Positions 40,840 through 51,483 of a DNA stretch of 64,000 bases are shown piece by piece (positions within the stretch are counted from its first letter, which is position 1; every line of letters begins with the position of its first letter). The stretch spans positions 62,001-126,000 of the forward strand of contig JARKQJ010000196.1 in the NCBI GenBank assembly GCA_029973955.1, in the 5' to 3' direction. This stretch comes from Paludibaculum sp. (GTDB lineage: Bacteria > Acidobacteriota > Terriglobia > Bryobacterales > Bryobacteraceae). The position numbers were made by a program, and so were the translations under genes. The notes under the pieces are model-generated. The model saw only the letters and a list, made by a program, of their open reading frames with translations. It ran no database searches and had not been told where the DNA came from.

Positions 40840-42588
40840 TTGCGATTTCTCGGAATCGACCTGGGCACGACGAATTGCGGCTTTGCGCATGTAGGAGAAG
40901 AAGCGCAAAGCGGGGTGGAGTTGTACAAAATCCCGCAGTTGGTGGCTCCGGGCGAGGTGTTTGCCGAGCCGCTGCTGGAATCCTCGGTGTATCTGCCGCG
41001 CGAGGGTGAGTTCCCGGCGGGGGCGTTGGATTTGCCCTGGGAAGAGAACGCTCCGCGGATTGTGGGGCGGCTGGCGGCGCGGCGCGGGGCGGAGTCTCTG
41101 GGCCGGCTGGTGACTTCGGCGAAGTCGTGGCTTTCGTATACAGGCGCGGACCGGACGGCGGCGATCCTGCCGGTGAACGCTCCGGAGGGAGCTCCGCGGG
41201 TTTCTCCGGTGGAGGCGAGCCGGGCGTACCTGGAGCACATGAAGGACGCCTGGGAGTACGAGCACCCGGACGAACCATTTGAGCAACAACAAGTAGTGCT
41301 GACGGTACCGGCCTCCTTCGACGAGGTGGCGCGGCAGTTGACGCAGAAGGCGGCGGAGCAGGCGGGCTACCGGAAGGTGATTCTGCTGGAAGAGCCGCAG
41401 GCGGCGTTCTATGCGTGGCTGGAACGGCACGACGACTGGCGGGAGAGGGTGGGTCCGGGCGACCTGATCCTGGTGATCGACGTGGGCGGCGGCACGACGG
41501 ATTTCACGTTGATCACGGTCTCCGACAAAGCAGGCGCGCTGGAACTGGAGCGCGTGGCGGTGGGCGATCACCTGCTGCTGGGCGGCGACAACATGGACCT
41601 GGCGCTGGCGCACTCGGCCGCGCAACGGCTGCCGAAACTGGATGCGCTGCAGTTCCAATCGCTGTGGCAGCAGTGCCGGCTGGCGAAGGAAGAGCTGTTG
41701 TCGAACCCGCAGGCGCAAGAGGCGGCGGTGACGCTGCTGGGGCGCGGGTCGTCGTTGATCGGCGGCACGATTCGAGGCAAGCTGACGAGGGAAGAGGTGG
41801 AAACACTGCTGGTGGACGGATTCTTCCCGGTGTGCGCAGCGGGGGAGATGCCGGAGCGGCGGCGGAAGTCCGGGTTGATGGAAGTGGGACTGCCGTATGA
41901 GACCGATGCGGGGATCACGCGGCACCTGGCGCGGTTTCTGCACGGCGAAGACGGCAAGCTGAAGTGCCCGACGCACGTGCTGTTCAACGGCGGCGTGTTC
42001 AAGGCGGCGCACCTGCGGGAGCGGGTATTGGAAGTGCTGAACGGCTGGCTGGCAGCAGAGGGCCGTGAGGCGGCGGCGCTGGAAGGGGAAGACCTGATGC
42101 ACGCGGTGGCACGGGGCGCGGCGCACTATGGGCGCGTGCGGAAGACGGGCGGCGTGCGGATTCGCGGCGGCGTGGCTCGGAGCTACTACATCGGGATTGA
42201 GAGCGCGATGCCGGCGGTGCCGGGGTTTGCGGCCCCATTGAAGGCGCTGACGGTGGTCCCGTTCGGGATGGAAGAGGGCACTGGCGCATCGGTGCCGGGG
42301 CGCGAGTTCGCGCTGCAGGTGGGCGAGCCGGCGGAGTTCCGGTTCTTCTCATCGGCGGTGCGGAAGCACGATGCGGTGGGCGAGATGCTGGAGGAGATTC
42401 CGGCGGAACTGGAAGAGCTGGCTCCAATGGAAGTCTGCCTGGAGGGGAAGGCCGGCGAGGTGGTGCGGGTGGCGCTGGAGACGCACGTGACGGAGACGGG
42501 CGTGCTGGAACTTTGGTGCGCGGCGCAGACGGAAGCGGGGCGGCGCTGGAAGCTCGAATTCCAGGTGCGGGAATCCAAACGCAGGTAG
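40840..42588 (+). CDS. Atypical Hsp70 family protein
   Basis: A 582-residue Hsp70 with a TTG start. The ATPase domain has FLGIDLGTTNCGFAHVG (phosphate 1), VLTVPASFDEVARQLT, LLEEPQAAFYAW and LVIDVGGGTTDFTLI (phosphate 2). The C-terminal 180 residues form a substrate-binding-like beta domain, with no recognisable helical lid and no EEVD tail. It is clearly not DnaK. It is one of two tandem Hsp70 genes after DUF2760, with no dnaJ or grpE nearby. Confidence 0.9.
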   Translation: MRFLGIDLGTTNCGFAHVGEEAQSGVELYKIPQLVAPGEVFAEPLLESSVYLPREGEFPAGALDLPWEENAPRIVGRLAARRGAESLGRLVTSAKSWLSYTGADRTAAILPVNAPEGAPRVSPVEASRAYLEHMKDAWEYEHPDEPFEQQQVVLTVPASFDEVARQLTQKAAEQAGYRKVILLEEPQAAFYAWLERHDDWRERVGPGDLILVIDVGGGTTDFTLITVSDKAGALELERVAVGDHLLLGGDNMDLALAHSAAQRLPKLDALQFQSLWQQCRLAKEELLSNPQAQEAAVTLLGRGSSLIGGTIRGKLTREEVETLLVDGFFPVCAAGEMPERRRKSGLMEVGLPYETDAGITRHLARFLHGEDGKLKCPTHVLFNGGVFKAAHLRERVLEVLNGWLAAEGREAAALEGEDLMHAVARGAAHYGRVRKTGGVRIRGGVARSYYIGIESAMPAVPGFAAPLKALTVVPFGMEEGTGASVPGREFALQVGEPAEFRFFSSAVRKHDAVGEMLEEIPAELEELAPMEVCLEGKAGEVVRVALETHVTETGVLELWCAAQTEAGRRWKLEFQVRESKRR

Positions 42589-42594
42589 GCAAGC

Positions 42595-45231
42595 ATGAAG
42601 ATTGGGATCGACCTCGGCACGACGAACTCGGCGTTCGCGTTTATTGACCCACGGGAGGCGGAAGGGGCGGATTTTCCGCCGGTCCACGTTCTGGAGATTC
42701 CGCAGCAGGTGGCGGGCGGAGCGGTGGAACCGCGACGGACTTTGCCTTCGTTTTTGTACCTGGAGGGCGACGAGGCGGTGGGCGAGTTTGCGCGCGAACA
42801 GGGCGCGCTGGTGCCGACGCGGCTGGTGCATTCGGCCAAGAGCTGGCTGGCGAATTCGGAAGTGGATCGCAGCGCAAAGATTCTGCCCTGGGACGCGCAG
42901 GAGGCGGGGCGGATCGTGTCGCCGGTGGAGGCTTCGGCGCGGTATCTGAAGCAGATGGCGGCGGCTTGGGAGGGATCGGGCCGAGGGTCGATCGGCGAGC
43001 AGGAAGTGGTGCTGACGGTGCCGGCGTCGTTCGACGAGGAGGCGCGCGAGCTGACGGTGCAGGCGGCGCACGAGGCGGGCATCGAGAAACTGACGCTACT
43101 GGAAGAGCCGGCGGCGGCGTTCTATGCTTGGATCGCGAATCACCTTTCGCAATCGCAGAAGGCGCTGTTCGATGGGATGACGGTGCTGATTGTGGACGTG
43201 GGCGGCGGCACGGCGGACTTCACGGTGATCCGGGTATCAAGAGAGCAGGACCGGGTGACGTTCACGCGAACGGCGGTGGGCAAGCATCTGCTGCTGGGCG
43301 GGGACAATCTGGATCTGACGCTGGCGTGGCTGGTGGAATCGAAGCTGAACACGCAACTGGCGCTACGGCAGAGAAGCGCGCTGCGGCGGCAGTGCTCGGC
43401 GGCGAAGGAGAAGCTGCTGGGTCCGGGCGGAGTGGAGAGCGTGGAGATCACGGTGCTGGGGAGCGGATCGTCGCTGATCGGCGGGACGCTGAAGGCGACG
43501 GTGACGAAGGACGAGGCGCTGGAGCTGGCTTTGGACGGCTTTCTGCCGTTCTGCGGTAAGGACGAGAAGCCGGTGGACGACAAGAAGAGCCTGTTCCGCG
43601 AGATCGGGCTTCCGTATGTGAGCGATCCGGCGGTGACGCGGCATCTGGCGGCGTTTCTGGAGTCGTCAGGATCTCCCGCTCCGGACGCGATTCTGTTCAA
43701 CGGCGGGTTCTTCATTCCCGAGGTTCTGCGGCAACGCGTGACGGACGTAGTGGAGAGCTGGTTCGGCAAGCGGCCGCTGGTGTTCGAGAACAACGAGTTG
43801 GACCTGGCCGTATCGGTGGGTGCCGCCTATTACTCGTATGTGCGCGGAACGGGCGCGGGGGTGTTGGTGCGGGGCGGGTTGCCTCGCGCATACTACCTGG
43901 GCGTGGAGAGCGCGGACGCGGAGAAACTGAAGACGGTGTGCCTGGTGCCGCGCGGGACAGAAGAGGGATCGTCACTGAGTTTGGATCTGGAGAATCTGCA
44001 GCTGGTGGCGAACAAGGCCGTGGGATTCCGGCTGTATTCGTCGCTGACCCGTACGGAAGATCAGGTGGGCGATGTGGTGGAGTTCGCGGCGACCGAGGTG
44101 GGCGAAGGGCTGCACCAGCATGCGCCGCTGGAGGCGGTGATCCGGTTCGGCAAGAAGGCCGAAGAGCGGCTGGTGCCAGTGAAGCTGGGTGCGCATTTGA
44201 GCGAAGTGGGGACGCTGGAGATCTGGGCGGAATCCAAGGTGAGCGAGCACCGGTGGCGGCTGCAGTTTGAGCTGCGGAAGCCGGTGATGGCGGAGCAGGT
44301 GAAGAGAGCGAAGCCGGTGGCTGTGATCAGCGCCGAGGCCGTGGCACTGGCGGAGAAGCTGGTTCGAGATACGTTCGAGAAAGGGAGCCTGGCGCCGGAA
44401 GCACTGCCGGGCCGATTGGAGGAGACACTGGCGCTGGGGCGGAACTCGTGGCCGCTGGAGGTGATCCGGAAGCTGGCGGATGTGTTCCTGGAGTGTCACG
44501 CAGGGCGGCGGAAGTCGGCCGGGCACGAGGTGCGGTGGCTGAACCTGGCAAGCCTGTGCCTGCGGCCGGGGTTTGGTCATCCTGGCGATGATTACAGGAT
44601 TGAACTGGCGCGGCGCGTGTGGGCGCAGGGGCTGGCGTTCGACAACAAGGCTGAGAACGAAACGCAGTGGTGGATCTTCTGGGGGCGCGTGGCTGGAGGG
44701 CTAAACAAGAACCAGCAGGCCGATGTGTACCAGCGGATGGCCTGGGCTCTGCTGCCGAAGGGGAAGCCGCAGCGGCTGAACTCGAGCACGGAGCGGGAGA
44801 TGTGGCGGTGCGCGTCGTCGCTTGAGCAACTGCCGGCGGGCACACGGACGGATTTGGGCAACGCGCTGGTGCGGCGACTGCGGGCAGAGCCGAACACGAG
44901 CGACTTCTGGTGTCTGGCGCGCATTGGATCGAGGAAGCTGTTCTATGGGCCAGTGAACCAGGTGCTGCCGGCGGCGACGGCGTCGCGGTGGATTGAGAGC
45001 ATCGCGAAGCTGAAGGGCGCGGAGGAGTGCATTGCGCGGCTGGGGCAGTCGACTGGGGATGCGACGCGGGATCTGGCGCCGGCATCTCTGGAGATGGTGC
45101 GGCGGACATTGGCGGGATCGCCAGAGTTGCTGGCGCTGTTTGAGGGCGAGGCTTTGAGCGATTTGGAGTCGATGGCGCGGGTGTTCGGGGAGGAGCTGCC
45201 CTCGGGGCTGGTGCTGGAAGCCGGAGAATAG
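42595..45231 (+). CDS. Hsp70 family protein with C-terminal DUF3731 extension
   Basis: An 878-residue protein. The N-terminal 400 residues are an Hsp70 ATPase (IGIDLGTTNSAFAFID, VVLTVPASFDEEARELT, LIVDVGGGTADFTVI). A substrate-binding-like region follows. The final 300 residues, from about SLAPEALPGRLEETL onward, are the helical DUF3731 domain (WPLEVIRKLADVFLECH and WWIFWGRVAGGLNKNQQ). It is paralogous to the preceding gene across the ATPase domain. The two are six bases apart, and thiL starts four bases after the stop. Confidence 0.9.
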   Translation: MKIGIDLGTTNSAFAFIDPREAEGADFPPVHVLEIPQQVAGGAVEPRRTLPSFLYLEGDEAVGEFAREQGALVPTRLVHSAKSWLANSEVDRSAKILPWDAQEAGRIVSPVEASARYLKQMAAAWEGSGRGSIGEQEVVLTVPASFDEEARELTVQAAHEAGIEKLTLLEEPAAAFYAWIANHLSQSQKALFDGMTVLIVDVGGGTADFTVIRVSREQDRVTFTRTAVGKHLLLGGDNLDLTLAWLVESKLNTQLALRQRSALRRQCSAAKEKLLGPGGVESVEITVLGSGSSLIGGTLKATVTKDEALELALDGFLPFCGKDEKPVDDKKSLFREIGLPYVSDPAVTRHLAAFLESSGSPAPDAILFNGGFFIPEVLRQRVTDVVESWFGKRPLVFENNELDLAVSVGAAYYSYVRGTGAGVLVRGGLPRAYYLGVESADAEKLKTVCLVPRGTEEGSSLSLDLENLQLVANKAVGFRLYSSLTRTEDQVGDVVEFAATEVGEGLHQHAPLEAVIRFGKKAEERLVPVKLGAHLSEVGTLEIWAESKVSEHRWRLQFELRKPVMAEQVKRAKPVAVISAEAVALAEKLVRDTFEKGSLAPEALPGRLEETLALGRNSWPLEVIRKLADVFLECHAGRRKSAGHEVRWLNLASLCLRPGFGHPGDDYRIELARRVWAQGLAFDNKAENETQWWIFWGRVAGGLNKNQQADVYQRMAWALLPKGKPQRLNSSTEREMWRCASSLEQLPAGTRTDLGNALVRRLRAEPNTSDFWCLARIGSRKLFYGPVNQVLPAATASRWIESIAKLKGAEECIARLGQSTGDATRDLAPASLEMVRRTLAGSPELLALFEGEALSDLESMARVFGEELPSGLVLEAGE

Positions 45232-45235
45232 GGGC

Positions 45236-46087
45236 ATGGACGAACTGTCGCTTGTGTCGGCGATCCGGGCGTGCTGCGGCGGGAGGGGCCGGGGTGTGGC
45301 GCTGGGAATCGGGGACGATTGCGCGATTCTGCGCCTGAGGCGCGGGGAAGAACTGCTGGCGACGACGGACTTCGTGATCGAAGACGTGCATTTCCGCCGG
45401 AAGACGCACACGGCGGCCGATGTGGGGTGGAAGGCGCTGGCGCGCGGGTTGAGCGACGTGGCGGCGATGGGGGGCGAGGCGAGGTGGGCGCTGGTTTCAC
45501 TGGCATTGCCAAAGTGGGCGGATTTGCGGTGGGTACGCGGTTTTTATGGAGGGCTGCGGGCGTTGGGGGACCGATTTGGGGTGACGGTGGTGGGTGGGGA
45601 CGTGTCGCGAACTGAGAAGTTGACGGCGGATGTGGTGGTGTTGGGTGCGGCGCCGAGAGGAAAGGCGTTGCGGCGATCGGGGGCTCGGGTGGGAGATGGG
45701 ATTTATGTATCGGGAGCGCTGGGGCATGCGGCGGTAAGCGGGTACCGGGATCGGCCGGAGCCGCGGCTGGAGTTGGGGAAGAAGCTGCGGGGGAAGGCCA
45801 CGGCGTGCATGGATTTGAGCGACGGACTGGGGCTGGATCTGCGGCGGATGTGCGAGGAATCGGGCGTATCGGCGTGGTTGGATGGGGTGTTGCCAGCGGC
45901 GCCGGGGGCGACGCTGGAGCAGGCTCTGGGCGGGGGCGAGGATTACGAGTTGCTGTGTACGATTCCGGCGGGCGTGGCGGCGCCGCGGGAGTTGACGCGG
46001 GTCGGGACGGTGCGCAAGGGGAAGGCGGGGGAGGTATGGTTTGCGGGCGTGAAACTGGGGCGGACGGGGTGGGATCCGTTCAGGTAA
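45236..46087 (+). CDS. thiL: Thiamine-monophosphate kinase
   Basis: A 283-residue enzyme making thiamine diphosphate from thiamine phosphate and ATP. It belongs to the AIR-synthase/SelD/HypE fold family. Characteristic segments are ALGIGDDCAIL, the DFVIEDVHFRR aspartate-histidine motif, GWKALARGLSDVAAMGG, VVGGDVSRT and MDLSDGLGLDL. It is somewhat shorter than E. coli ThiL (about 325). It lies four bases after the Hsp70/DUF3731 gene and is convergent with the hybrid kinase gene. Confidence 0.93.
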   Translation: MDELSLVSAIRACCGGRGRGVALGIGDDCAILRLRRGEELLATTDFVIEDVHFRRKTHTAADVGWKALARGLSDVAAMGGEARWALVSLALPKWADLRWVRGFYGGLRALGDRFGVTVVGGDVSRTEKLTADVVVLGAAPRGKALRRSGARVGDGIYVSGALGHAAVSGYRDRPEPRLELGKKLRGKATACMDLSDGLGLDLRRMCEESGVSAWLDGVLPAAPGATLEQALGGGEDYELLCTIPAGVAAPRELTRVGTVRKGKAGEVWFAGVKLGRTGWDPFR

Positions 46088-46091
46088 GGGG

Positions 46092-49000
46092 TTAGGCCTT
46101 GTGCCCGCGCGAGGCGAGTTGGATGGCTGTGAGAAGCTGATCGGTCTCGAAAGGCTTGGGGATGTAACCGTCCATGCCGGCCTCGATGCAGATGTCCCTG
46201 TCGCCCTTCATGGCGTTGGCGGTGAGGGCGAGGATGGGGGTGCGGCGGCCGAGGGCCTGCTCCAGGTTGCGGATCTGGCGGGTGGCTTCGAGGCCGTCCA
46301 TGTCGGGCATCTGGACATCCATGAGGACGAGGTCGAACTGCTGGGTGGATGCCTTCTCGACGGCTTTGCGGCCGTCGGAGACGGTGGTGACCTGGTGACC
46401 GTGGCGGCTAATGACGAGTTCAACGAGGCGGCGATTGACTTCGTTGTCCTCGGCGAGGAGGATGCGGAGGCCGGAGGCGCCTGAAGCTGGGGAATCGGCC
46501 GGGTCGGACAGGCTGACTGCGTGGGGCGCATCGACAAAAGGGGCACGAACGGTGACGGAAAAAGTGCTGCCTTTGCCGGGTTCGCTGCGCACGCCAATGC
46601 CGCCGCCCATCAGCTGGGCGAGGCGGGAGGAGATGGCCAGACCGAGACCAGTGCCTCCGTAGCGGCGGGTGACGGAGCCGTCAGCCTGGCGGAAGGCCTC
46701 AAAGATGACGCGCTGCTGATCATCGGCGATCCCGATGCCGGAATCGGCGACCGAAATGTGGAGTTCGAAGTCGCCCGCCGGCATCGGGCGACCGGAGACG
46801 TGGATCTGGATGCCGCCCTTCTCGGTGAATTTGACGGCATTGCCGAGGAGGTTGAGGACGATCTGGCGGAGCCGCTGCTCGTCGCAGAAGATGCGTTCGG
46901 GAAGACCGTCGGCGAAGGTGGTTTGGATGGAGATGCCCTTTTCCGCGGCGCGAGAAGAGAGAGTCCTGACGGCCTGTTCGATGGGAGCGCGAAGGAGGAA
47001 GGGCTCGGGACGGATCTGCATGTGACCGGCCTCGATCTTGGAGAGGTCAAGGATATCGTTGAGGAGGCTGAGAAGGCTGTCGGCAGAGAGCTTGACGGTT
47101 TCGAGGTAGTCCCGCTGTTCGCTATCGAGGTCGGTGGTGAGGGCCAGTTGAGTCATGCCGAGGATGCCGTTCATGGGGGTACGGATCTCATGGCTGATAT
47201 TGGCGAGGAACTCGTCCTTCAGTCGATTGGCGCGTTCACTACGCTCCTTTTCAAGACGGAGCTGGCGGGTGCGGTCATCGACGGCCTTTTCGAGGCGGCG
47301 GGTTTCACTGGCGTGCCGGACCTTGGAGCGGTGCAGGTAGAGAATGACGCCCGCGGCGAGGAGGATGACGACGGAGAGGCGGAAAATAGGATGGGCCCAC
47401 CAGGGCGGGCTGATGCGAAATTCAAAGACGGCGGGCAGGCGGCTCCAATGGCGATACCCGTCATAGCCCTGAACTTCCAGGCGGTAGTCGCCGGGCGGCA
47501 GGTCTGGAAACTGGACCTCGGGCTGGACGGTTTCCTTCCATTCGTCGGAGAGGCCGACGACGCGATAGCGGTAGCGCTGGCCCTTGGGGCGGGCGAAGGC
47601 GAGAACGGAGAAGCGGACTTCGAGGGTGTTCTGGCGGTACGAGACTTTGGCGGGGCGCGCGGGATCGAAAGTAACGGAGCCGAGCTTGGCTTCGGTGATG
47701 ACAGTGACTGGGGCGCCGCGGTCGATCTTACCGGCCTTTTCCTGGAAGCGGGAGAGGCCGGCGCTGGTACCGATCCAGACTGTACCGTCGGGCTCGGCGG
47801 CGAAGGCGTCGGTATCGCAATCGTCCCAGATAGGCCCGTCGCCGCGGCGATACTGGGTCCAGTATCTGCCGTCGAAGATACCGATGCCGCGGTCTGTGCC
47901 GACCCAGAGCTTGCCGAGGGCGTCGTAGCGGGCGAAGTAGACCTGAAGGGACGGGTAACCTACCTCGACACCGACCCGTTCGAAGCGGAGGCGACCGCCG
48001 GACTCCAGGACGCGGGAAAGGCCGTGGGAGAACTGATAGACGAGCCAGATTTGGCCTTTGGGGCCGAATTCTACGGCGAGGACGGCGTTGTCGGCCAGGC
48101 CTTCCTGAGTGGTGTAGCGGCGCCAGCGGCCGTCGCGGAGGATGAAGAGGCCATCGAGCGTCCCGACCCAAAGGCTGCCATCGGGCGCCTCGCGGACGCA
48201 GCTGCCGTAGGGCTGGATTCGCTTGTCCAAGTGGATGGTCTCGAGAATTCCGCGGGGAGAGAGCTGAAAGAAACCGTCCTTGCGGGCGGAGGTGAGGAAG
48301 ACTCGTCCGTCGCGGGTGACCTGGACATCGGTAATGGGCTTGGATTCGGGGTCGGGGGTGGCGAAGGGGAACTTGCGAAGCTGGCCGGTGGCGGGATCCA
48401 GGCGAGCGACGCCAACTCCGCGCAGGGCGATCCAGAAGGCGCCGTCGGGGGCGCGATCCATTGCCTGGATCTCGGTGGTTCCCAGAGCAGGGTGGCGATG
48501 GAAGGTGTATCCGGCGCCGGAGCGTTGGCCGACATAGAGCCCGGCTCCCGTAGCCACCCAGACTCTTCCGCCAGGTTCGGGGAAGATCTGCCAGATGGTT
48601 TCACTGAGAAGGCCGGAGGATTCGACGTAGCCCTCCCATTCGCGGTAGCCCATCCACTGTGCGAGACCGCGGCCGTTCATGCCGAGCCAGATGGTGCCCT
48701 CATGACCGCGATAGGCGTTGGCGACGGAGGTGCCAGGCAGACCTTGCTGCTTGCCGACGAAATGCCACGTGGAGCCGTTCCAGATGCCTAGACCTTCGAG
48801 CATCGGCACGAGGACGCGGCCCTCGCCGTCGAGGTTGAGCTGGGGCGTCCAGGGACTCCGCAGGTCTTTGGGACAAGCCAGCGGCTCGAAAGAGGAGGCG
48901 CCGGCCTTGAGGACGTAGATATTGGAGAGCTGACGGGCATAGAGGTTACCCTTGTCGTCTTCGAGCAGGAATTGGTTGTAGCCAGCGCGGGGCTGGGCTC

Positions 49001-49631
49001 TGAAAGGGACCGGCTGATCGTTGGCGTCGAGGCGGCAGAGGCCGGTGCCGCAGGCAAAGACGACCTCACCGGCACGGGTGACGATGACGGCGGCGGAGGT
49101 GGTGACACGGTTCTCCTCCTCTTCGGCAAGGGGTGTTCGAGTCAGCCGGAAATGCCACTCAGAAGAGTTCGGCATCCGAGTGCCCAGGTAGAGGCCATTG
49201 ACAGTGGAGACGAAGAGGCGGCCGCGGGCATCGGAAGCGAGGCCGCCTGCGCCGTTGACGCGCGGCCGTTTGAGCCCAGGCAGTTCGACGGGTTCGAAAC
49301 GATTGCCTAAGCGGCGATAGAGGCCCTTGGAGGTGCCGAGCCAGAGGGTGCCGTCGGGGGTCTGGTGGAGGCAAGTGAGGAACGTGGCGGGAACGCCGTC
49401 CTTGGTGGAGAACTCGGTAAAACGTCGTCCGTCATAGCGGTAGAGGCCGTTCTGCGTGCCGACCCAGAGGAAGCCCTCGCGGTCCTGAAGGATGCTTTCG
49501 ACGGCCAGGTTCATCAAGCCGCTATAGAAGTCAAATGATTGAAACGAATAGGACTGAGCGGAGACAAGGGAAGCCACAAGGAGGGTAAAGGCAAGCGCCG
49601 CGAACCGAATCCTTGGCTTTCCCGACATCAA
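46092..49631 (-). CDS. Hybrid two-component sensor kinase with Reg_prop/Y_Y_Y sensor
   Basis: An 1179-residue membrane sensor. After a signal peptide (to about residue 25) come some 650 residues of Reg_prop beta-propeller repeats (for example [45 protein letters not shown]). A Y_Y_Y domain follows, then one TM helix ([17 protein letters not shown]). The HisKA domain has the phospho-acceptor His814 in [12 protein letters not shown], then HATPase_c with N-box [13 protein letters not shown] and DSGIGI, and a C-terminal receiver with phospho-Asp1105 ([10 protein letters not shown]). There is no DNA-binding domain, so an unlinked response regulator must act. In Bacteroidetes this sensor class detects polysaccharide fragments. 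Confidence 0.95.
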   Translation of the reverse strand: MMSGKPRIRFAALAFTLLVASLVSAQSYSFQSFDFYSGLMNLAVESILQDREGFLWVGTQNGLYRYDGRRFTEFSTKDGVPATFLTCLHQTPDGTLWLGTSKGLYRRLGNRFEPVELPGLKRPRVNGAGGLASDARGRLFVSTVNGLYLGTRMPNSSEWHFRLTRTPLAEEEENRVTTSAAVIVTRAGEVVFACGTGLCRLDANDQPVPFRAQPRAGYNQFLLEDDKGNLYARQLSNIYVLKAGASSFEPLACPKDLRSPWTPQLNLDGEGRVLVPMLEGLGIWNGSTWHFVGKQQGLPGTSVANAYRGHEGTIWLGMNGRGLAQWMGYREWEGYVESSGLLSETIWQIFPEPGGRVWVATGAGLYVGQRSGAGYTFHRHPALGTTEIQAMDRAPDGAFWIALRGVGVARLDPATGQLRKFPFATPDPESKPITDVQVTRDGRVFLTSARKDGFFQLSPRGILETIHLDKRIQPYGSCVREAPDGSLWVGTLDGLFILRDGRWRRYTTQEGLADNAVLAVEFGPKGQIWLVYQFSHGLSRVLESGGRLRFERVGVEVGYPSLQVYFARYDALGKLWVGTDRGIGIFDGRYWTQYRRGDGPIWDDCDTDAFAAEPDGTVWIGTSAGLSRFQEKAGKIDRGAPVTVITEAKLGSVTFDPARPAKVSYRQNTLEVRFSVLAFARPKGQRYRYRVVGLSDEWKETVQPEVQFPDLPPGDYRLEVQGYDGYRHWSRLPAVFEFRISPPWWAHPIFRLSVVILLAAGVILYLHRSKVRHASETRRLEKAVDDRTRQLRLEKERSERANRLKDEFLANISHEIRTPMNGILGMTQLALTTDLDSEQRDYLETVKLSADSLLSLLNDILDLSKIEAGHMQIRPEPFLLRAPIEQAVRTLSSRAAEKGISIQTTFADGLPERIFCDEQRLRQIVLNLLGNAVKFTEKGGIQIHVSGRPMPAGDFELHISVADSGIGIADDQQRVIFEAFRQADGSVTRRYGGTGLGLAISSRLAQLMGGGIGVRSEPGKGSTFSVTVRAPFVDAPHAVSLSDPADSPASGASGLRILLAEDNEVNRRLVELVISRHGHQVTTVSDGRKAVEKASTQQFDLVLMDVQMPDMDGLEATRQIRNLEQALGRRTPILALTANAMKGDRDICIEAGMDGYIPKPFETDQLLTAIQLASRGHKA

Positions 49632-49787
49632 GAACTATATCGGCAGGACTTTGGGTGGAGTTCAGCCCAAGCGTGGCTTTCTTTCGGGTCAATCGCTTAG
49701 CTCTGGAATTGAGGCGGAGGGAGAAACGGTTCGGCTAGACTGGGTGGATGCCTACCGGGGGCGGTGGGCATGAGCTGGGAGCCGTCT

Positions 49788-50504
49788 ATGAATCGCGAAT
49801 ATCATCAGTGGTACAGTCACAGGCTGGGCCGGGGGATGGAATTGCTGACATTCGGCCACGGTGGGAAGCCGGTGCTTGTCTTTCCCAGTTCGAAGGGGAA
49901 GTTCTACGAATACGAAGACCGGGGGATGGTGGAGGCGCTGAGGTGGGAGGCGGAGAACGGGCGGCTGATGTTGTTCTGCGTGGACAGCGTGGACGCGGAG
50001 AGCTGGTACAACCGGGGCACGCACCCGGCGGATCGGGTTCGGCGGCATATCGCGTACGAGAGTTACGTTCTGGAAGAAGTAGTGCCGCTGATGCGGAGCC
50101 GGACGGGGACGCACCGGATCGCGGTGACGGGGTGCAGTTTCGGTGGATATCACGCAACGAATTTTGCGCTGCGGCACCCGGACGCGGTGTCGCACTGCGT
50201 GTCGATGAGCGGGGCGTACGACATACGGCAGTTCCTGGACGGGTATTACGACGAAGACTGCTACTTCAATAATCCGGTGGATTACCTGCCGCAGCTGTCG
50301 GATACGTGGTACCTCGACCAGTACAGGCACGACATCGGATGGGTATTCGCGGCCGGCGAGCACGACATCTGTTTAGGCGAGAATCAGAGGATCGCCGGGA
50401 TCTTCCGGGAGAAGGGCCTACCACACTGGTTCGACTTTTGGGGTCTGGGCGCGGTCCACGACTGGCCCTTGTGGCAACTGATGGCGAAGAAGTATCTTGG
50501 CTGA
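49788..50504 (+). CDS. Alpha/beta-hydrolase esterase, first gene of the amidoligase operon
   Basis: A 238-residue putative esterase. The nucleophile elbow is TGCSFGGYH (Ser117), with DVSERxx-like loops absent and a late GAVHDWPLW supplying the histidine. Near-N-terminal EYHQWYSHRLGRGMELL and KFYEYEDRGMVEAL match a family of small esterases commonly found beside ATP-grasp genes. The ATG at 49788 has GGGAG six bases upstream; in-frame starts at 49764 (GTG) and 49770 (ATG) are possible. No signal peptide. It is 14 bases before the ATP-grasp gene. Possible roles are hydrolysing a precursor ester or releasing the product. Confidence 0.8.
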   Translation: MNREYHQWYSHRLGRGMELLTFGHGGKPVLVFPSSKGKFYEYEDRGMVEALRWEAENGRLMLFCVDSVDAESWYNRGTHPADRVRRHIAYESYVLEEVVPLMRSRTGTHRIAVTGCSFGGYHATNFALRHPDAVSHCVSMSGAYDIRQFLDGYYDEDCYFNNPVDYLPQLSDTWYLDQYRHDIGWVFAAGEHDICLGENQRIAGIFREKGLPHWFDFWGLGAVHDWPLWQLMAKKYLG

Positions 50505-50518
50505 ATCAGGAGGAGCGC

Positions 50519-51451
50519 ATGAAAAAGGTTGGGCTGCTCTACGGGATGGAGAATAGCTTCCCGGCGGCGCTGGTGGAGCGGATCAACTCGCGCAAGGTGG
50601 ACGGGGTGATGGCGGAGAGCCTGGTAACGGGCGCGTTCCGCATGGACCTGCCGAGCCCGTATGCGCTGATCATCGACAGGATTTCGCACGACATTCCGTT
50701 CTACCGGGCCTATCTGAAGAACGCGATCCTGCACGGGGCGCGGGTGATCAACAACCCGTTCTGGTGGAGCGCCGACGATAAGTTCTTCAACTACGCGCTG
50801 GGGGCGAAGCTGGGGGTGGCGACGCCAAAGACGGTGATGCTGCCGCATCGTTCCCATCCGCCGGGGACGACGGCGCAATCGATGCGGAACATGATGTATC
50901 CGCTGAATTGGGAGGAGGTCTACGACTACATCGGCTTCCCGGCGTTCATGAAGCCGCACCTGGGCGGCGGCTGGCGCCATGTGTATAAAGTGCATAATCC
51001 GGAAGAGCTGATTGCGGCGTACAACGAAACCGACGTTCTGGGGATGGTGCTGCAGGAGTCGATCGAATTCACGGAGTACTACCGCTGTTACGTGATCGGG
51101 CGGGAGAAGGTACACGTGATGGGGTACGATCCGCTGCAACCGCACGACAAACGGTACGTGCTGGACGCGCAGCCGGAGAAGTCACCGCTCTATGAGCGGA
51201 TTGTGGCGGACTGCCTGACGCTGTGCCGGGCGCTGGGCTACGACATGAACACAGTGGAGTTCGCGGTGCGGGATGGGGTTCCGTACGCCATCGACTATCT
51301 GAACCCGGCGCCGGATGCGGGCCGCTACTCGGTGGGCGAGGCGAACTTCGAGTGGATTCTGGATGCGATGGCGGATCTCGCCATCAAATACGTGCTGGAG
51401 CCGCCGCCGGCGAGCGAGTACATCTGGCAGGACTATCTGGCCGGACGCTGA
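50519..51451 (+). CDS. ATP-grasp ligase
   Basis: A 310-residue cytoplasmic enzyme of the ATP-grasp fold, which activates a carboxylate as acyl-phosphate and joins it to an amine. The N-terminal segment is KKVGLLYGMENSFPAALVERI. The ATP-binding Lys is in FPAFMKPHLGGGW, the adenine-binding loop is MVLQESIEFTEYY, and metal ligands are in NTVEFAVRDG and DYLNPAPDAG. An excellent RBS (AGGAGGAGCGC) precedes the ATG. It lies between the esterase and the GCS2-type ligase. The particular substrates are unknown; it is closer to RimK/D-Ala-D-Ala-like ligases than to carbamoyl-phosphate enzymes. Confidence 0.87.
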   Translation: MKKVGLLYGMENSFPAALVERINSRKVDGVMAESLVTGAFRMDLPSPYALIIDRISHDIPFYRAYLKNAILHGARVINNPFWWSADDKFFNYALGAKLGVATPKTVMLPHRSHPPGTTAQSMRNMMYPLNWEEVYDYIGFPAFMKPHLGGGWRHVYKVHNPEELIAAYNETDVLGMVLQESIEFTEYYRCYVIGREKVHVMGYDPLQPHDKRYVLDAQPEKSPLYERIVADCLTLCRALGYDMNTVEFAVRDGVPYAIDYLNPAPDAGRYSVGEANFEWILDAMADLAIKYVLEPPPASEYIWQDYLAGR

Positions 51452-51483
51452 CAGTCTGGAAGCAAGAGCACAGGAGGGACGCC

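Noticed and set aside
45236-46087. SelD (selenophosphate synthetase), tempting because a tRNA-Sec is present
   Set aside because: The length and motifs (DDCAIL, VIEDVHF, SDGLGLDL) fit ThiL, and the SelD N-terminal Cys/Sec-Lys active site is missing.
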